In this document: in pieces, positions 26,101-33,774 of the stretch
Position numbering within the stretch: position 1 is the stretch's first letter
How the letters are laid out: the number at the start of each line of letters is the position of its first letter
The notes under the pieces: generated by a model
The model's input: only the letters and a program-made list of their open reading frames with translations
Told to the model about the DNA's origin: nothing
Databases searched by the model: none
IMG/VR virus record: IMGVR_UViG_3300045946_000253
Coordinates: 1-38,583 of that record
Reading direction: 5' to 3' (one strand)
From: a virus
Length of the DNA stretch: 38,583 nt
Position numbers and translations under genes: made by a program

Positions 26101-26758
26101 GACCTACGAGCTGCGTATCCTGCGCCGCGGCAGCCGGGGGACCGAGCAGCGCCTGCCCTCTGGCGCTCCTGTCTCCTTTGTGCTCCTCAATGCCGTGCTG
26201 CGCAATCGTACCCGCACCCTCCGCACCCCCGATATTGGCCTGACGCGCCACTACAAGGCCGTCCCCAGCGGCACAAACATTGCCGCCGTGACCGAGCAGG
26301 CCGTGCCGTTTCGCGGCGTGCACGGGCGGCCCTGGGCGCCGGTGAGCGTCCAGGCCAGCCGTAGCGACACCGGCGTGTGGACGATCACGTGGCTCCATCG
26401 GAGTCGGGTGCGGGGGACCTGGATCGATCTCAGCGGCATTACCTATGATGCGGATGATCTCGGGCAGGATGACGTCACAGTGTATACGGCCACTGACCCG
26501 CCGGTGGCGGTGCAGACCTATCGCCCGACGCATCCGGCCCGTGCCGAAACGCCTGGCACCCTGGTGTACACCCTGGCATTGCAAGAGGAGGATTTTGGCA
26601 GCGCGCAAGCGGCGCTCACCGTCGGGGTGCGGCATCTGCGTGCCGGGCTGCTGGGCGAGGAAACGCGGCTGCAGACGACCACGGGCTGGCGCTGGGACGG
26701 CGAGAACGTGGCCTGGCCTCCCGCCGTGATCCCCACGTGGTATGCCACGTTTGACTAA
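23153..26758 (+). CDS. Tail tip / host specificity protein (gpJ/GTA-like) with beta-propeller-like insert
   Basis: 1201 residues from a GTG at 23153. The N-terminus is glycine-rich ('GAAAVGFAVGAYFGQPQLGLAVGSLLGAVVAQ') and followed by 'VNRQDNVADIAITSAALGVFKPIVYGVWPLGGNLIW', usual in large tip proteins. A Phage-tail_3-type region ('VVRDLNLRAGMPPAWIDVSGL...YQFLAVETGTGLRYLFKGG') resumes at about 620, then 'GEECVAFVHVTATALETYELRILRRGSRGTEQR'. Between about 250 and 620 sits a run of repeats of the type 'EPTALLVASDGTCWVTDQAGDAVYQF', 'PGSLAEATDGALWVALQGDRLLARL' and 'PQQLAVDEQGTCWVVCAQARAVVRL', which look like NHL/Vgb beta-propeller blades. The protein builds the tail tip and probably contacts the receptor. 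Confidence 0.85.
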   Translation: MSARQGVQLGAAAVGFAVGAYFGQPQLGLAVGSLLGAVVAQVAFPLDPIVNRQDNVADIAITSAALGVFKPIVYGVWPLGGNLIWIYPPLAIEHSESSAPDSGKGGFGGPKQVTITTTYRRHGMVALCEGPINRLTRIYVDATLLYDEAQPDGWNVSAGQPNGDPGGAETLDPPDTILYEKASADQLQKFVLFRGTATQEPWAFAESLADVGPGALPAYRHTAVVGFTLDLGPTGRLPNLRFEVSTTVDALGVPQFVHWLPTDHALWTIWTTGPTALTGAGFAVQYDPFAVTPVDRTPLHVGLVDEPQSGNRTPAATARAQSSAGQDAIAIQRANGTLAMVTSTGALVVDDLDPRTEEERAQQTPLLTGYPSLCARPNAQDGRVTTLAYSLGQIPALGQCETQSASPGFQRVPLPGVGFQVVWNGPAAALYVSLPSQGTVARLTGYSPLVLVEEIPCGTEPTALLVASDGTCWVTDQAGDAVYQFTTTADRSPPIVVGAAPGSLAEATDGALWVALQGDRLLARLTLPGPTVTPIPLPDFPSVLAAGLDGTCWAITPASRMVYQVQPDGTTIGMQVPRGPQQLAVDEQGTCWVVCAQARAVVRLGADATTAAFPEAHNALACVVRDLNLRAGMPPAWIDVSGLDATPVNYAIFGSAAATRPLEDLAMSYQFLAVETGTGLRYLFKGGSPVATIAEAASLASDDDSHQGSLTVERAQPQEIPTEVTVVYPAPARHFHTAEQTIQRPHDGPRIAVVHNSPVAFDDAQMARNLAEILLYEPGLARYAATVALPPMASRLEPGDLVTLTTTEGQIYDVRLTKSTTGSDNRVHWETVRHRSYLYEDFAAFPAEEPGGVIVIQRPAAVELFVVEYPPLDDDVESLRLGFAVCRSTGVGDFFPVTTIFESTDGGASYQAVMLYQTAATVGTVASVSPVVQLHTWDRVSVLTVVLRPGSPPLTSASEEAPHYAMLGEECVAFVHVTATALETYELRILRRGSRGTEQRLPSGAPVSFVLLNAVLRNRTRTLRTPDIGLTRHYKAVPSGTNIAAVTEQAVPFRGVHGRPWAPVSVQASRSDTGVWTITWLHRSRVRGTWIDLSGITYDADDLGQDDVTVYTATDPPVAVQTYRPTHPARAETPGTLVYTLALQEEDFGSAQAALTVGVRHLRAGLLGEETRLQTTTGWRWDGENVAWPPAVIPTWYATFD

Positions 26759-26767
26759 GGAGCCGCC

Positions 26768-27424
26768 ATGGCCGAACCAGCCAAACTCATTCTGAGCGAC
26801 TTTGACAGTTACGGCGCGGCAGGGCCCGCGATGATCGTCGATAGCGTGACGGGCATCCAGGGCAGTTCCTTGTCGTATACCAAAACCACCGCCCTGAACG
26901 ACCGCCGCTGGCTGGTGCCCAAAACCACCCTGGGGTTGCCCGTCGGCCTGCGCCGTGGCATCATGAGCCTGGCCTGCAAGCGCTCCGTGGCCGCTCCGGA
27001 CTCCTGCATGTATGGCCTCAGTGTCGGGCAGTCGCAGCGCGATATCACGCTCAGCGGGACCTGTTACACCTTGACGTTCATGCGCGATAGCAGTGTCGCG
27101 CACCGCCTGCGCCTCACCAAACACACCAGCGGTGGCCTGGCGATTGGCACGCAGCTGGCGTTTGCGCTGGTGCCCGATAGTGCCGACGTGCTCACCATGC
27201 GGCTGGCATGGGATTTTCAAGACGGCGGCGCGGTGTTTGAAGCCTGGCTCGGTAGTGCGCTCGACTACAGCGACCTGGTGAGCCAGTTTACCTATGTCGA
27301 TTCGCCCCCGCTGGCCTCCGGGGCGGGCACGGTGGGCGAAGGGTTTGGCTCGACCAACGCCAACATGGCCACCTCGGGGTATACCACGTGGTTCGATAAT
27401 ATCGACGTGCAAGGAGCCGCCTGA
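26768..27424 (+). CDS. Hypothetical tail-tip associated protein (lectin-like fold possible)
   Basis: 218 residues, beta-rich, no signal peptide or membrane segment. 'LILSDFDSY...VDSVTGIQGSSLSYTKTTALNDRRWLV' and 'VLTMRLAWDFQDGGAVFEAWLGSALDYSDL...YTTWFDNIDVQG' resemble laminin-G/concanavalin-type phage proteins, but the match is by pattern only. AAGGAGCC precedes the ATG. It lies between tip and fibre genes and shares a TGATG overlap with the fibre, so a fibre-associated or adhesion role is likely. Confidence 0.6.
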   Translation: MAEPAKLILSDFDSYGAAGPAMIVDSVTGIQGSSLSYTKTTALNDRRWLVPKTTLGLPVGLRRGIMSLACKRSVAAPDSCMYGLSVGQSQRDITLSGTCYTLTFMRDSSVAHRLRLTKHTSGGLAIGTQLAFALVPDSADVLTMRLAWDFQDGGAVFEAWLGSALDYSDLVSQFTYVDSPPLASGAGTVGEGFGSTNANMATSGYTTWFDNIDVQGAA

Positions 27425-28989
27425 TGACCGTGGCCACCGACACCATCAAAGGCATCTACCTGGTCGAAGGCCAGGCGCAGAAAGAAGCCCGCAGTAACGA
27501 ATGGTTCGACCAGCTCGCCCTCAACCTGGCCGGGTATCTGAGCAAAGATGTGGCCGGGGCGGGGACGGTGACGCTCACCGATACCGTGGGCGGCGAAGCC
27601 CATCACGCCACGCTGTGCTTCACCGGCGCCTTGACCGGGGACCGCACGGTGATTGTGCCGAGTGCCGAGCGCGTCTATTTCGCCGGCAACCTGACCACCG
27701 GGGCCTTCACCCTGACGGTGACGACCGCCGACGGCAGTGGCGCGGTCATCCCGCAAGCCAGCTGGCTCATTCTGGTCTGTGATGGGGTGAATGTCACGGC
27801 CCCGGCCTTTACCAGTGGTTCGAGTGTGCCACCAGCCTCAGAAACCGTGGCCGGGATTGTCGAACTGGCCACCCCTGCGGAAACCACCCCCGGCATCGAC
27901 ACCACCCGCGCGACGCATCCGGCCGGCGTCAAAGCCGCCCTCGATGCCCGCGTCGCGCCCAGTGGCACGGCGCTCAGCGTGGCGCGCTATGCCGCATCGG
28001 GCACGGCGCTGGAGGCGAGCCCGCTCACCCTCGATGGCAGCGCCAATCTGGGCCTGCGCACCACCACCCCGACCTCGGCGGTGCACGTCCTGGCGGACGA
28101 GGGCCAGTCGGCGGTGGTGACGCTGGAGCAGTACGCCGCCGCCCTCACCACCACCGGCGCTCTGGCTCTGCGCAAAGCCCTGGGCACCGCGGCGGTGCCG
28201 GGGCGCCTGCCCCTCGACGCCCAGATCGGCGGCCTGACCATAACGGGCTATGTGCGCAATGCCGCTGATAGCGCCGATGCTTTTACCGTGATGTGCCGCA
28301 ACCGGGTGGAAATTGACAGCGTCGATGCGCAGGGGCGCACCGGCGCCCGCTGGATGCTGCTTCTCAGCCCGGGGGCCTCGGCCACCGCGGCCGAAGCGCT
28401 GCGCGTCACCCAGGCCGGCAACCTGCTGCTGGGCGTGACGACGCACGGCACCAATCTGGCGCATGGCCTGGCGCTCGGGCCGGGCACCGCCCCCACGACC
28501 TCGCCCACGGATACCGTGCAACTGACCGCCGTCGACCGCGGCGGCACGGCGGGCAAGCGCAGCCTGCAGGTGCGCACGGAGGATGGCACCACCCATGTGC
28601 TGGGCGACCTCAGCGGCCTGGGCACCACGCTCACGGCGACGCTCGGCAGCGGCGCCAGCTACCAGGAGCTGTCGGTCAAGGGCTCGCAACTCTTTGTCGG
28701 GCAGAGTAGCGTGCAAGAACGGGCCCAGGCCCTGCTCAGTAGTAGCTGGGTGGTGTCAACCGATGCCACGCGGACGGCCCGCCTGACGGTGAGTGCCTAC
28801 GACGCCACCGCGGCACGCGAGGGGCTGCGGGTGGAAGCCGATGGCACGGCGGCGCGCCTGGGCTTTTACGGCAGTGCCGCGGTGGCCCGCCCGACGGTCT
28901 CGGGCAGCCGGGGCGGCAACGCGGCACTCGCGTCAGCGCTGACGGCGCTGGCGAATCTGGGGCTGATGACGGATAGTTCCACCGCATAG
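27424..28989 (+). CDS. Tail fibre protein
   Basis: 521 residues, rich in Ala/Thr/Gly/Ser. The N-terminal 130 residues are a compact beta domain ('GTVTLTDTVGGEAHHATLCFTGALTGDRTVIVPSAERVYFAGNLTTGAFTLTVTTADGSGAVI'), then 'ETVAGIVELATPAETTPGIDTTRATHPAGVKAAL', a motif common in fibres. The shaft is repetitive, and the C-terminus 'RPTVSGSRGGNAALASALTALANLGLMTDSS' is a recurrent fibre ending. It probably makes first contact with the host surface. Confidence 0.85.
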   Translation: MTVATDTIKGIYLVEGQAQKEARSNEWFDQLALNLAGYLSKDVAGAGTVTLTDTVGGEAHHATLCFTGALTGDRTVIVPSAERVYFAGNLTTGAFTLTVTTADGSGAVIPQASWLILVCDGVNVTAPAFTSGSSVPPASETVAGIVELATPAETTPGIDTTRATHPAGVKAALDARVAPSGTALSVARYAASGTALEASPLTLDGSANLGLRTTTPTSAVHVLADEGQSAVVTLEQYAAALTTTGALALRKALGTAAVPGRLPLDAQIGGLTITGYVRNAADSADAFTVMCRNRVEIDSVDAQGRTGARWMLLLSPGASATAAEALRVTQAGNLLLGVTTHGTNLAHGLALGPGTAPTTSPTDTVQLTAVDRGGTAGKRSLQVRTEDGTTHVLGDLSGLGTTLTATLGSGASYQELSVKGSQLFVGQSSVQERAQALLSSSWVVSTDATRTARLTVSAYDATAAREGLRVEADGTAARLGFYGSAAVARPTVSGSRGGNAALASALTALANLGLMTDSSTA

Positions 28990-28999
28990 GAGAAGACGT

Positions 29000-29257
29000 G
29001 TGGCCAACAACAGCGACTTCATCTCCCGGTACCGCTCGCATACCACCACCTTCCTGCACGCCCTCGACGCGCTCATGGCGGCGCGGCGCCAATGGGACGC
29101 CTTAGACCTCGGGAACACCTTGACGGAGGAGGACTTTGCAGGGGCCAACGCCGATCTCACGGTTGCCGAACTGACTGCGGCGGTGAGTAGTGTGGAAGCG
29201 ATCAACGGGTTTATCGCGGCCGGCCACGCGACTAACCTGTTTGAGCTACTGGTCTAG
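29000..29257 (+). CDS. Small hypothetical protein
   Basis: 85 residues from a GTG at 29000 (GGAG 10 bases upstream). Two helical halves: 'DFISRYRSHTTTFLHALDALMAARRQWDAL' and 'LTVAELTAAVSSVEAINGFIAAGHATNLFELL'. No cysteines or membrane segment. Similar small helical proteins follow tail fibre genes in other siphophages, but none has a function I can name. A fibre-assembly or lysis-regulating role is possible. Confidence 0.65.
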   Translation: MANNSDFISRYRSHTTTFLHALDALMAARRQWDALDLGNTLTEEDFAGANADLTVAELTAAVSSVEAINGFIAAGHATNLFELLV

Positions 29258-29268
29258 GAGAGCCGGGC

Positions 29269-29511
29269 ATGGCGTTGCCCTCGCCGGAGAACGCCCGCGG
29301 CTGGCTCGGCATGGTGCTCTACGTCGTCGAGCGCGGCGGGCCGATAACGCTCTTGCTCACGCTGCTCTTTGCCGGGCTGGGCATCTGGGGCCTGACGCGC
29401 GAGGTGCAGCGCGTCCACCTGGTCAATAGCACCCTGTGGGCGCAGCTCCTCGAGGCCCAGAAGGCGCAAATCGAGCTCGCAGCCCGCTGTAAACCTCTGG
29501 ACGAGAGATAA
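29269..29511 (+). CDS. Single-pass membrane protein, holin candidate
   Basis: 80 residues with one membrane helix at about 24-43 ('GGPITLLLTLLFAGLGIWGL') followed by a charged coiled-coil-like tail ('TREVQRVHLVNSTLWAQLLEAQKAQIELAARCK'). AGGAGAG precedes the ATG. Size, topology and place behind the fibre gene are compatible with a small holin or spanin-like lysis protein. No endolysin gene stands beside it, so the call remains tentative. Confidence 0.5.
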   Translation: MALPSPENARGWLGMVLYVVERGGPITLLLTLLFAGLGIWGLTREVQRVHLVNSTLWAQLLEAQKAQIELAARCKPLDER

Positions 29512-29519
29512 GGTGCGCT

Positions 29520-30968
29520 ATGTCGCTGTATGTCCTGCTCCTCCTGCTCCTCCTGCCCCGCCTGCTGCTGGCGGCCCCGTGCACCCACTACGCTGCCCCC
29601 AATGGCGCAGGGAATGGGTCATCGGTGACCCAACCAATGACCATTGCATCATTTTGGGCGGTGGCGCAGCCCGGCAGTGTGTTATGTCTGGTCGATGGCG
29701 TCTACCGTGGCACCCCCAACATGATTCAGGCCCCCACGACCATGGCCGGCACGGAGACGCAGCCCATCACCATCCGAGCGCTCACGGACGGGCTGGTGCT
29801 CATCGATGGCGAGGACAAGCGCCGTCCCGCTGACCTGCAGGGCAGTTTTGGGGTGCTCGAGGGCGTCAATGTGCGGGCTGGCGATAACATCAATCTGGCC
29901 TTGCGCGGCTCCGACTGGATCGTGCGGCGCATCGTAACCTGGGATGTCGGGGCCGGTGGCGATGGCCAGATCACCATCAGCGGGTATCGCAACACGCTGG
30001 AAGATTGTGCCGCCTTTGGCCCGGCACGCAAGCAGATCACCGCGGGCTCGGGGGGTGGCGGGCCCCGGAGCAATACCATCCGGCGGTGCTGGACGCGCTG
30101 GGAAGCCAATCTCCACCAGACCAGCAACCCGTCGGCGTCCACCGAAATCGGCTATGGCCAGGATACGGTGCTGGCAGAAAATCTGCTGGCGACGTGGGAC
30201 ACGCAGGGGCGCGTCACCGAACCCGAAGGGGTGCTCAACCTGTTTGGCACGCAGGACTCGAGCATCCTGGCGTCCATCTTCTACGTCGCGCCCGGGGCGG
30301 TCTTTTCCCCCCAGCGGGTGCTGTTTGCCACCAGTGACGCGGGGAGTCATGCCCAGAGCGGCGACTATCACCCCACCGAGCGCACCCGGCTGCAGCAACT
30401 GGTCACCTTCCTCCCCCCCGAGATGGCCACGAAACAGAGCGCGCACTTTACCAAAGCCTCGCAGGGACCAGCCGGGGGCCCGAACTGGGTGGACGAGCTG
30501 ACGGCGATTGGCGGCACCCCGCCCACCTTTACCACGAATTGGACGCCAGGTGCGATACGGCACGGGGCGACGCTGGCCGAGGCCACCGGCGGCGCGTCGC
30601 TGTGGACGCAGTATGCCGGATTGTGCCATCAGGTGGTGAACGGCGCGGTGACCAGCCAGCCGCTGTGGCCCTGGCCGATGAACGCGCGGATTGTGGCGGC
30701 GCTGGAACAGGCGGGGTATCCGCCGGTGGACGTGACCGCCGTCATGGAACAGCTCCTGGGACCGATTCCGGCCGCCTGCCGCACCCAGGCCCCGCCAGAA
30801 CCTGAGGGCGCGGTGGTGCTGGAGGTGGCCACGGATGGCGGGCAGACCTGGAGTGAGGCGCTCACCTTCCCGCAGGTGCCGGCCTCGCTGTGTCTCAGGC
30901 TCAAGGGGGAGGTGGCCGTCAGTACGCGACTCTGTCTGGACCAGCCGGCCACCCGGGAGCGACGCTAA
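29520..30968 (+). CDS. Secreted right-handed beta-helix-like protein
   Basis: 482 residues. 'MSLYVLLLLLLLPRLLLA' is a signal peptide. The mature part reads like a parallel beta-helix of the pectate-lyase type: 'GSVLCLVDGVYRGTPNMIQAPTTMAGTETQPITIRALTDGLVLIDGED', 'GVNVRAGDNINLALRGSDWIVRRIVTW', 'ITISGYRNTLEDCAAFG', 'SNTIRRCWTRWEANLHQ'. One Asp-box-like 'TDGGQTWSEAL' lies near the C-terminus. The fold suggests polysaccharide binding or cleavage. A signal peptide is odd for a virion protein, so it may be exported by the infected or lysogenic cell. Its stop overlaps the next start (TAATG). Confidence 0.7.
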   Translation: MSLYVLLLLLLLPRLLLAAPCTHYAAPNGAGNGSSVTQPMTIASFWAVAQPGSVLCLVDGVYRGTPNMIQAPTTMAGTETQPITIRALTDGLVLIDGEDKRRPADLQGSFGVLEGVNVRAGDNINLALRGSDWIVRRIVTWDVGAGGDGQITISGYRNTLEDCAAFGPARKQITAGSGGGGPRSNTIRRCWTRWEANLHQTSNPSASTEIGYGQDTVLAENLLATWDTQGRVTEPEGVLNLFGTQDSSILASIFYVAPGAVFSPQRVLFATSDAGSHAQSGDYHPTERTRLQQLVTFLPPEMATKQSAHFTKASQGPAGGPNWVDELTAIGGTPPTFTTNWTPGAIRHGATLAEATGGASLWTQYAGLCHQVVNGAVTSQPLWPWPMNARIVAALEQAGYPPVDVTAVMEQLLGPIPAACRTQAPPEPEGAVVLEVATDGGQTWSEALTFPQVPASLCLRLKGEVAVSTRLCLDQPATRERR

Positions 30969-31198
30969 TGCTTTCGGCCATGCCCCACCATTTCGTCTGC
31001 GATGCCTGTGCCAGCATCCAGCCGCTCGACCTGTTGTGCCACACGACGCACACGCAGCGTACCTTACTGTGCCTGCGCTGTTGCCACTGCGAGACGCACC
31101 GGCTGGACGCGGACCCGGGCGGGCGCGTGGTATGGACTGAGCAGCACGGCTGGCGTGGTCTGGAGGACAGTCCCTGGCGCACCAGGCGCCATCAATAA
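30968..31198 (+). CDS. Small zinc-ribbon-like protein
   Basis: 76 residues from the ATG at 30968 (a second ATG at 30980 is possible). Two cysteine pairs, 'CDAC' near residue 11 and 'CLRCCHC' near 35-41, with several His nearby ('HTTHTQRT', 'CETHRLD'), suggest zinc binding. A conserved-looking 'VVWTEQHGWRGLEDSPWR' ends the protein. Function unknown. The stretch 31199-31307 holds no gene; I see no convincing promoter or terminator there. Confidence 0.6.
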   Translation: MLSAMPHHFVCDACASIQPLDLLCHTTHTQRTLLCLRCCHCETHRLDADPGGRVVWTEQHGWRGLEDSPWRTRRHQ

Positions 31199-31307
31199 AC
31201 AAAGCTTCTGCGGCGTTTCCGGTTTCCTGCCGCTGGGGCGATTATGCTTGTGGGACCTCTCGTCCATTGAACGAGAATAACCCTGGTCCTGCACAGAAAG
31301 GTTGGCG

Positions 31308-31787
31308 ATGACGCCACAACGCTATAAAACGCTGCGCCATATGGAAACGGTGCGCAATTACCTGAACGTCTGTATCCGCGAACTGCTCACACGCGGCGAA
31401 CAGCACGATCAATCGAAGCTCGAACCGCCAGAGGTCGAAGCCTATGACGTCATTACCGATCTGCTGCGCGGTCTCACCTACGGCTCTCCGGAGTACCGCG
31501 CCGTCTTGAAGGCGCAGCAGCCGGCCATTCAGCATCATTATCAGACCTACCGCCATCACCCGGAGCACTTTGCCAACGGGGTGGACGGCATGACGCTGAT
31601 TGACCTGCTGGAAATGGTGTGTGATTGGAAGGCGGCGACGCTCCGACATGCCGATGGGGATCTGTATCAGAGCCTCACCATCAACCAGCAGCGCTTTGGC
31701 CTGGCGCCGCAGACGGTGCAGATCCTCCACAATACGGTGGACTGGCTGCAGGCGCAAGATGTGTGGCACAAAGCCCACGAGTCCTAA
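31308..31787 (+). CDS. DUF5662-like protein
   Basis: 159 residues from the ATG at 31308 (AGAAAGG upstream; a TTG at 31302 adds two residues). 'VRNYLNVCIRELLTRGEQHDQSKLEPPEVEAYDVI' and 'IQHHYQTYRHHPEHFANGVDGMTLIDLLEMVCDWKAATLRHADGDLYQSL' match the DUF5662 family seen in many phages: an 'HD.SK' motif followed by His-rich helices. The pattern could form a metal site, as in HD-domain hydrolases, but no activity is known to me. It is the last rightward gene, converging on the methyltransferase-like gene with an 87-base gap. Confidence 0.75.
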   Translation: MTPQRYKTLRHMETVRNYLNVCIRELLTRGEQHDQSKLEPPEVEAYDVITDLLRGLTYGSPEYRAVLKAQQPAIQHHYQTYRHHPEHFANGVDGMTLIDLLEMVCDWKAATLRHADGDLYQSLTINQQRFGLAPQTVQILHNTVDWLQAQDVWHKAHES

Positions 31788-31857
31788 TTGCTCGCCCCCA
31801 TCACGCAGCTCGTGGCGGCGTGGTGTCCGTGCGCCAGAACCTGACCTTGCATGACCT

Positions 31858-31918
31858 TCTGGCGCGGGGCGGGCTCAGCGCCGGCGCCGGTCGGTGACGT
31901 CTCTGGCGCGGGGCGGGC
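31858..31918. repeat. Pair of 17-bp direct repeats at a gene end
   Basis: TCTGGCGCGGGGCGGGC occurs at 31858-31874 and 31902-31918, 44 bases apart, straddling the 3' end of the leftward methyltransferase-like gene where the two operons converge. A G/C-rich inverted stretch (GCGCCGGCGCC) lies between them. It may act in bidirectional termination, but there is no T-run. It could also be a chance duplication. Confidence 0.4.
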
Positions 31919-32474
31919 CTTCCAGGTGAGACCACTGCTGCGCCATGGCGCTGGCAACACCCTGGTACGTCAGGCTGCGCGCCTGCGCCCGCCCCCGGCT
32001 CTGTCCCATGCGCCAGCAGCGTTGTTCCCGTGGTGCGAACGTCAGCACGGTGGGCTGCAAGAGCGGCACGTGCTTGAGCCATAGGCAGGTGGTTTTGATC
32101 TCCGCATGCCCGAACATCCAGGGCTGCACGATCTGATCGGGGGGACGCAGCCGGGTACTGAGGCAGCCCACCGGGTTTTCCAGGACAATGCGGGGCACCG
32201 GGGCGTCGAGTAACGTCTGGACAAAGGCCAGCGCCGCGGCTTGTTCCTGCTGCCGCATCGGCCACCAGCGGGCGCCGGAGGCGGCGAGATAGGTACAGGG
32301 CGGAAACGCGATCAGCAGATCCCAGCCTGCCCCCAGGAGATCCCGGACGTCCCCCTGATAATGCGGCCCTGGCGCCATGGACGGCTGCAGATCACTACTG
32401 ACGGCGTCGTGACCCAGCGCCAGGAAGGCATCACGGACACGGCCAGACCATTCGCAGGCAATCAAGACACGCAT
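31875..32474 (-). CDS. DNA cytosine methyltransferase-like protein
   Basis: 199 residues from the ATG at 32474 (GGGAGGGGG upstream); the longer open frame to 32657 overlaps another gene. 'MRVLIACEWSGRVRDAFLALGHDAVSSDL' is a SAM-binding-like start, 'GDVRDLLGAGWDLLIAFPPC' ends in the Pro-Pro-Cys60 motif, and 'IVLENPVG' (Glu99) corresponds to motif VI of C5-cytosine methyltransferases. The protein is about half the usual length and lacks an obvious target-recognition domain. It is a common phage family whose activity is not settled: protection from restriction or base modification. It is the last gene of the early operon. Confidence 0.7.
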   Translation of the reverse strand: MRVLIACEWSGRVRDAFLALGHDAVSSDLQPSMAPGPHYQGDVRDLLGAGWDLLIAFPPCTYLAASGARWWPMRQQEQAAALAFVQTLLDAPVPRIVLENPVGCLSTRLRPPDQIVQPWMFGHAEIKTTCLWLKHVPLLQPTVLTFAPREQRCWRMGQSRGRAQARSLTYQGVASAMAQQWSHLEGPPRARDVTDRRRR

Positions 32475-32566
32475 CGCTCCCCCTCCCCCGCATAGAGCTT
32501 GTCTTTCCGGGTGCAGGTGTGTTAGTCTGCGGCTGGGAAGGTGGGAGGTAGTAGCCCATCCCCCGC

Positions 32567-32812
32567 TCAAGGACTGTCGGTATCTGCCGCCCCGGTCATC
32601 CCCCGTGAGGGCCGGGGCGGCTCCTCCAGCGCCTCCAGATCGGCCTCGACTTCCCACTGCGCACCGCCGGCAATGGCGTATTCGGCATACGGCGGCACCA
32701 GTTTCCGTTCGACCCAGCGGCGTGCCGTAATCGCGTACACCTCGCCATCCCCCGCCCAGCGCACGGGCTCGCCGAGGGCAAAGCGCCAGACGGCGCGTGT
32801 CGTGTCGCTCAC
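32567..32812 (-). CDS. Small beta-barrel-like hypothetical protein
   Basis: 81 residues. 'FALGEPVRWAGDGEVYAITARRWVERKLVPPYAEYAIAGGAQWEVEADLEALEEPP' is a pattern common in small phage proteins with an SH3-like barrel. Function unknown. The start overlaps the previous stop (ATGA). The 92 bases between it and the methyltransferase start hold only that gene's leader. Confidence 0.65.
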   Translation of the reverse strand: MSDTTRAVWRFALGEPVRWAGDGEVYAITARRWVERKLVPPYAEYAIAGGAQWEVEADLEALEEPPRPSRGMTGAADTDSP

Positions 32813-33030
32813 GGGGTCTCCTCGTCGGCGGCCGGCCGCGCGGCGGGCGCGGCGATCAGCGTCGCAATGGTGTCCACGGGTTCCTGCACCAGCATCCAGT
32901 CACGAGAGACAAACGTCACACAGGTCGAACCGTTCTCGTGCACGATGATCGACGTCACCAGCGCGAGATTGACCAGCACGGGGTCGTCGCAGAGATCAGT
33001 CAAGCGCACGAGCCAGGCGGAGGGCGTCAT
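32809..33030 (-). CDS. Small FlbD-like hypothetical protein
   Basis: 73 residues from the ATG at 33030. 'LVRLTDLCDDPVLVNLALVTSIIVHENGSTCVTFVSRDWMLVQEPVDTIATLI' resembles the FlbD/YlzI type ('RLT.L...P..LN...I..I....G..V.....V.E..D.V...I'). Such small beta proteins occur in many phages without known function. ATGA overlaps on both sides tie it into the operon. The tail is Ala/Pro-rich. Confidence 0.6.
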   Translation of the reverse strand: MTPSAWLVRLTDLCDDPVLVNLALVTSIIVHENGSTCVTFVSRDWMLVQEPVDTIATLIAAPAARPAADEETP

Positions 33031-33548
33031 CCTAACACCCGCTCGATCTGCCCCCAGTCGTCGGGGTGCCACACATACGTCGTGACGTGCTGCACCCGGT
33101 CGAGCGCCTCCAGCCACTGGCGCTGCGCCGCCGTCGGCACCTTGCCGGGCATCTTCAGCTCGGCAAAGACGAGCCTGGCACCGGCGCCAGCGGGATCCAC
33201 ACGCACCAGCGTCACGTCCGGAAAGCCAGCCGGGCTGTTTCTGGCGTTGTAGACATGGTAATACATCCACCCGTGGTCGAAGGCGAACCGCTTGACGGCC
33301 TCCTGAAACGCCTTCTCCGTCTTCAGCGGCGGCAGCGTCGTCGGGCCGGAGCGGTGGACTTTGTTCCAGGTGCTGCAGGCCGGGCACAGGGGCACGCCCG
33401 GGCCACAGGTGCACGGGCGCAAGCACTCGGGACAGGTGACGTCCGCGACGTTCCAGGTGGCCAGGGTGGCGCGGGGGTCGCTGCAGGCCACGGTGGCCGC
33501 GGTGAAGTCGCCGGGATGGGTGAGGCGATGAATGACACTAGGCGGCAT
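33027..33548 (-). CDS. VRR-NUC (PD-(D/E)XK) nuclease with N-terminal zinc-binding motif
   Basis: 173 residues from the ATG at 33548 (GAGGAGAAG upstream). Residues 39-58 have Cys pairs 'CPEC', 'CTC', 'CPAC'. The nuclease domain follows: 'TEKAFQEAVKRFAFDHGWMYYHVYNARNSPAGFPDVTLV' with Asp111, then 'LVFAELKMPGKVPTAAQRQWLEAL' with Glu130-x-Lys132, and 'TTYVWHPDDWGQIERVL' closing the VRR-NUC fold. Such nucleases resolve branched DNA or aid recombination. In this operon it may serve as the resolving partner of the RecT-like protein. Confidence 0.88.
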   Translation of the reverse strand: MPPSVIHRLTHPGDFTAATVACSDPRATLATWNVADVTCPECLRPCTCGPGVPLCPACSTWNKVHRSGPTTLPPLKTEKAFQEAVKRFAFDHGWMYYHVYNARNSPAGFPDVTLVRVDPAGAGARLVFAELKMPGKVPTAAQRQWLEALDRVQHVTTYVWHPDDWGQIERVLG

Positions 33549-33756
33549 CGGTCGGCTTCTCCTCTGGGTTGGTGTGCCGGTGGAGACAGTTGCTACAGAC
33601 CTCGCGGCCAAGCACCTGCAGATTCCGGGTACAGGCGCAGTGCGGACACGGCCAATGATACGCCGCGGCCGAGGTCTCGAGGCGCTGGACGGCGCCTGCC
33701 CTGGACTCCGATCCAGGGACACGGGGGCGCGTGGAGCGCTTACGGGGTGGGGGCAT
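33538..33756 (-). CDS. Small zinc-finger protein
   Basis: 72 residues. A basic N-terminus ('PPPRKRSTRPRVPGSESR') precedes 'CPHCACTRNLQVLGREVCSNCLHRH', a two-pair cysteine motif likely to bind zinc. AGGAGGT lies before the ATG. The 3' end overlaps the VRR-NUC start. Role unknown; a DNA- or RNA-binding early protein is plausible. Confidence 0.65.
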   Translation of the reverse strand: MPPPRKRSTRPRVPGSESRAGAVQRLETSAAAYHWPCPHCACTRNLQVLGREVCSNCLHRHTNPEEKPTDAA

Positions 33757-33774
33757 GGGGCACCTCCTGGCGCC

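Noticed and set aside
31180-31197. Intrinsic terminator from TGGCGC-ACCAG-GCGCCA
   Set aside because: The stem is only 6 bp, lies inside the zinc-ribbon gene's last codons, and no T-run follows.
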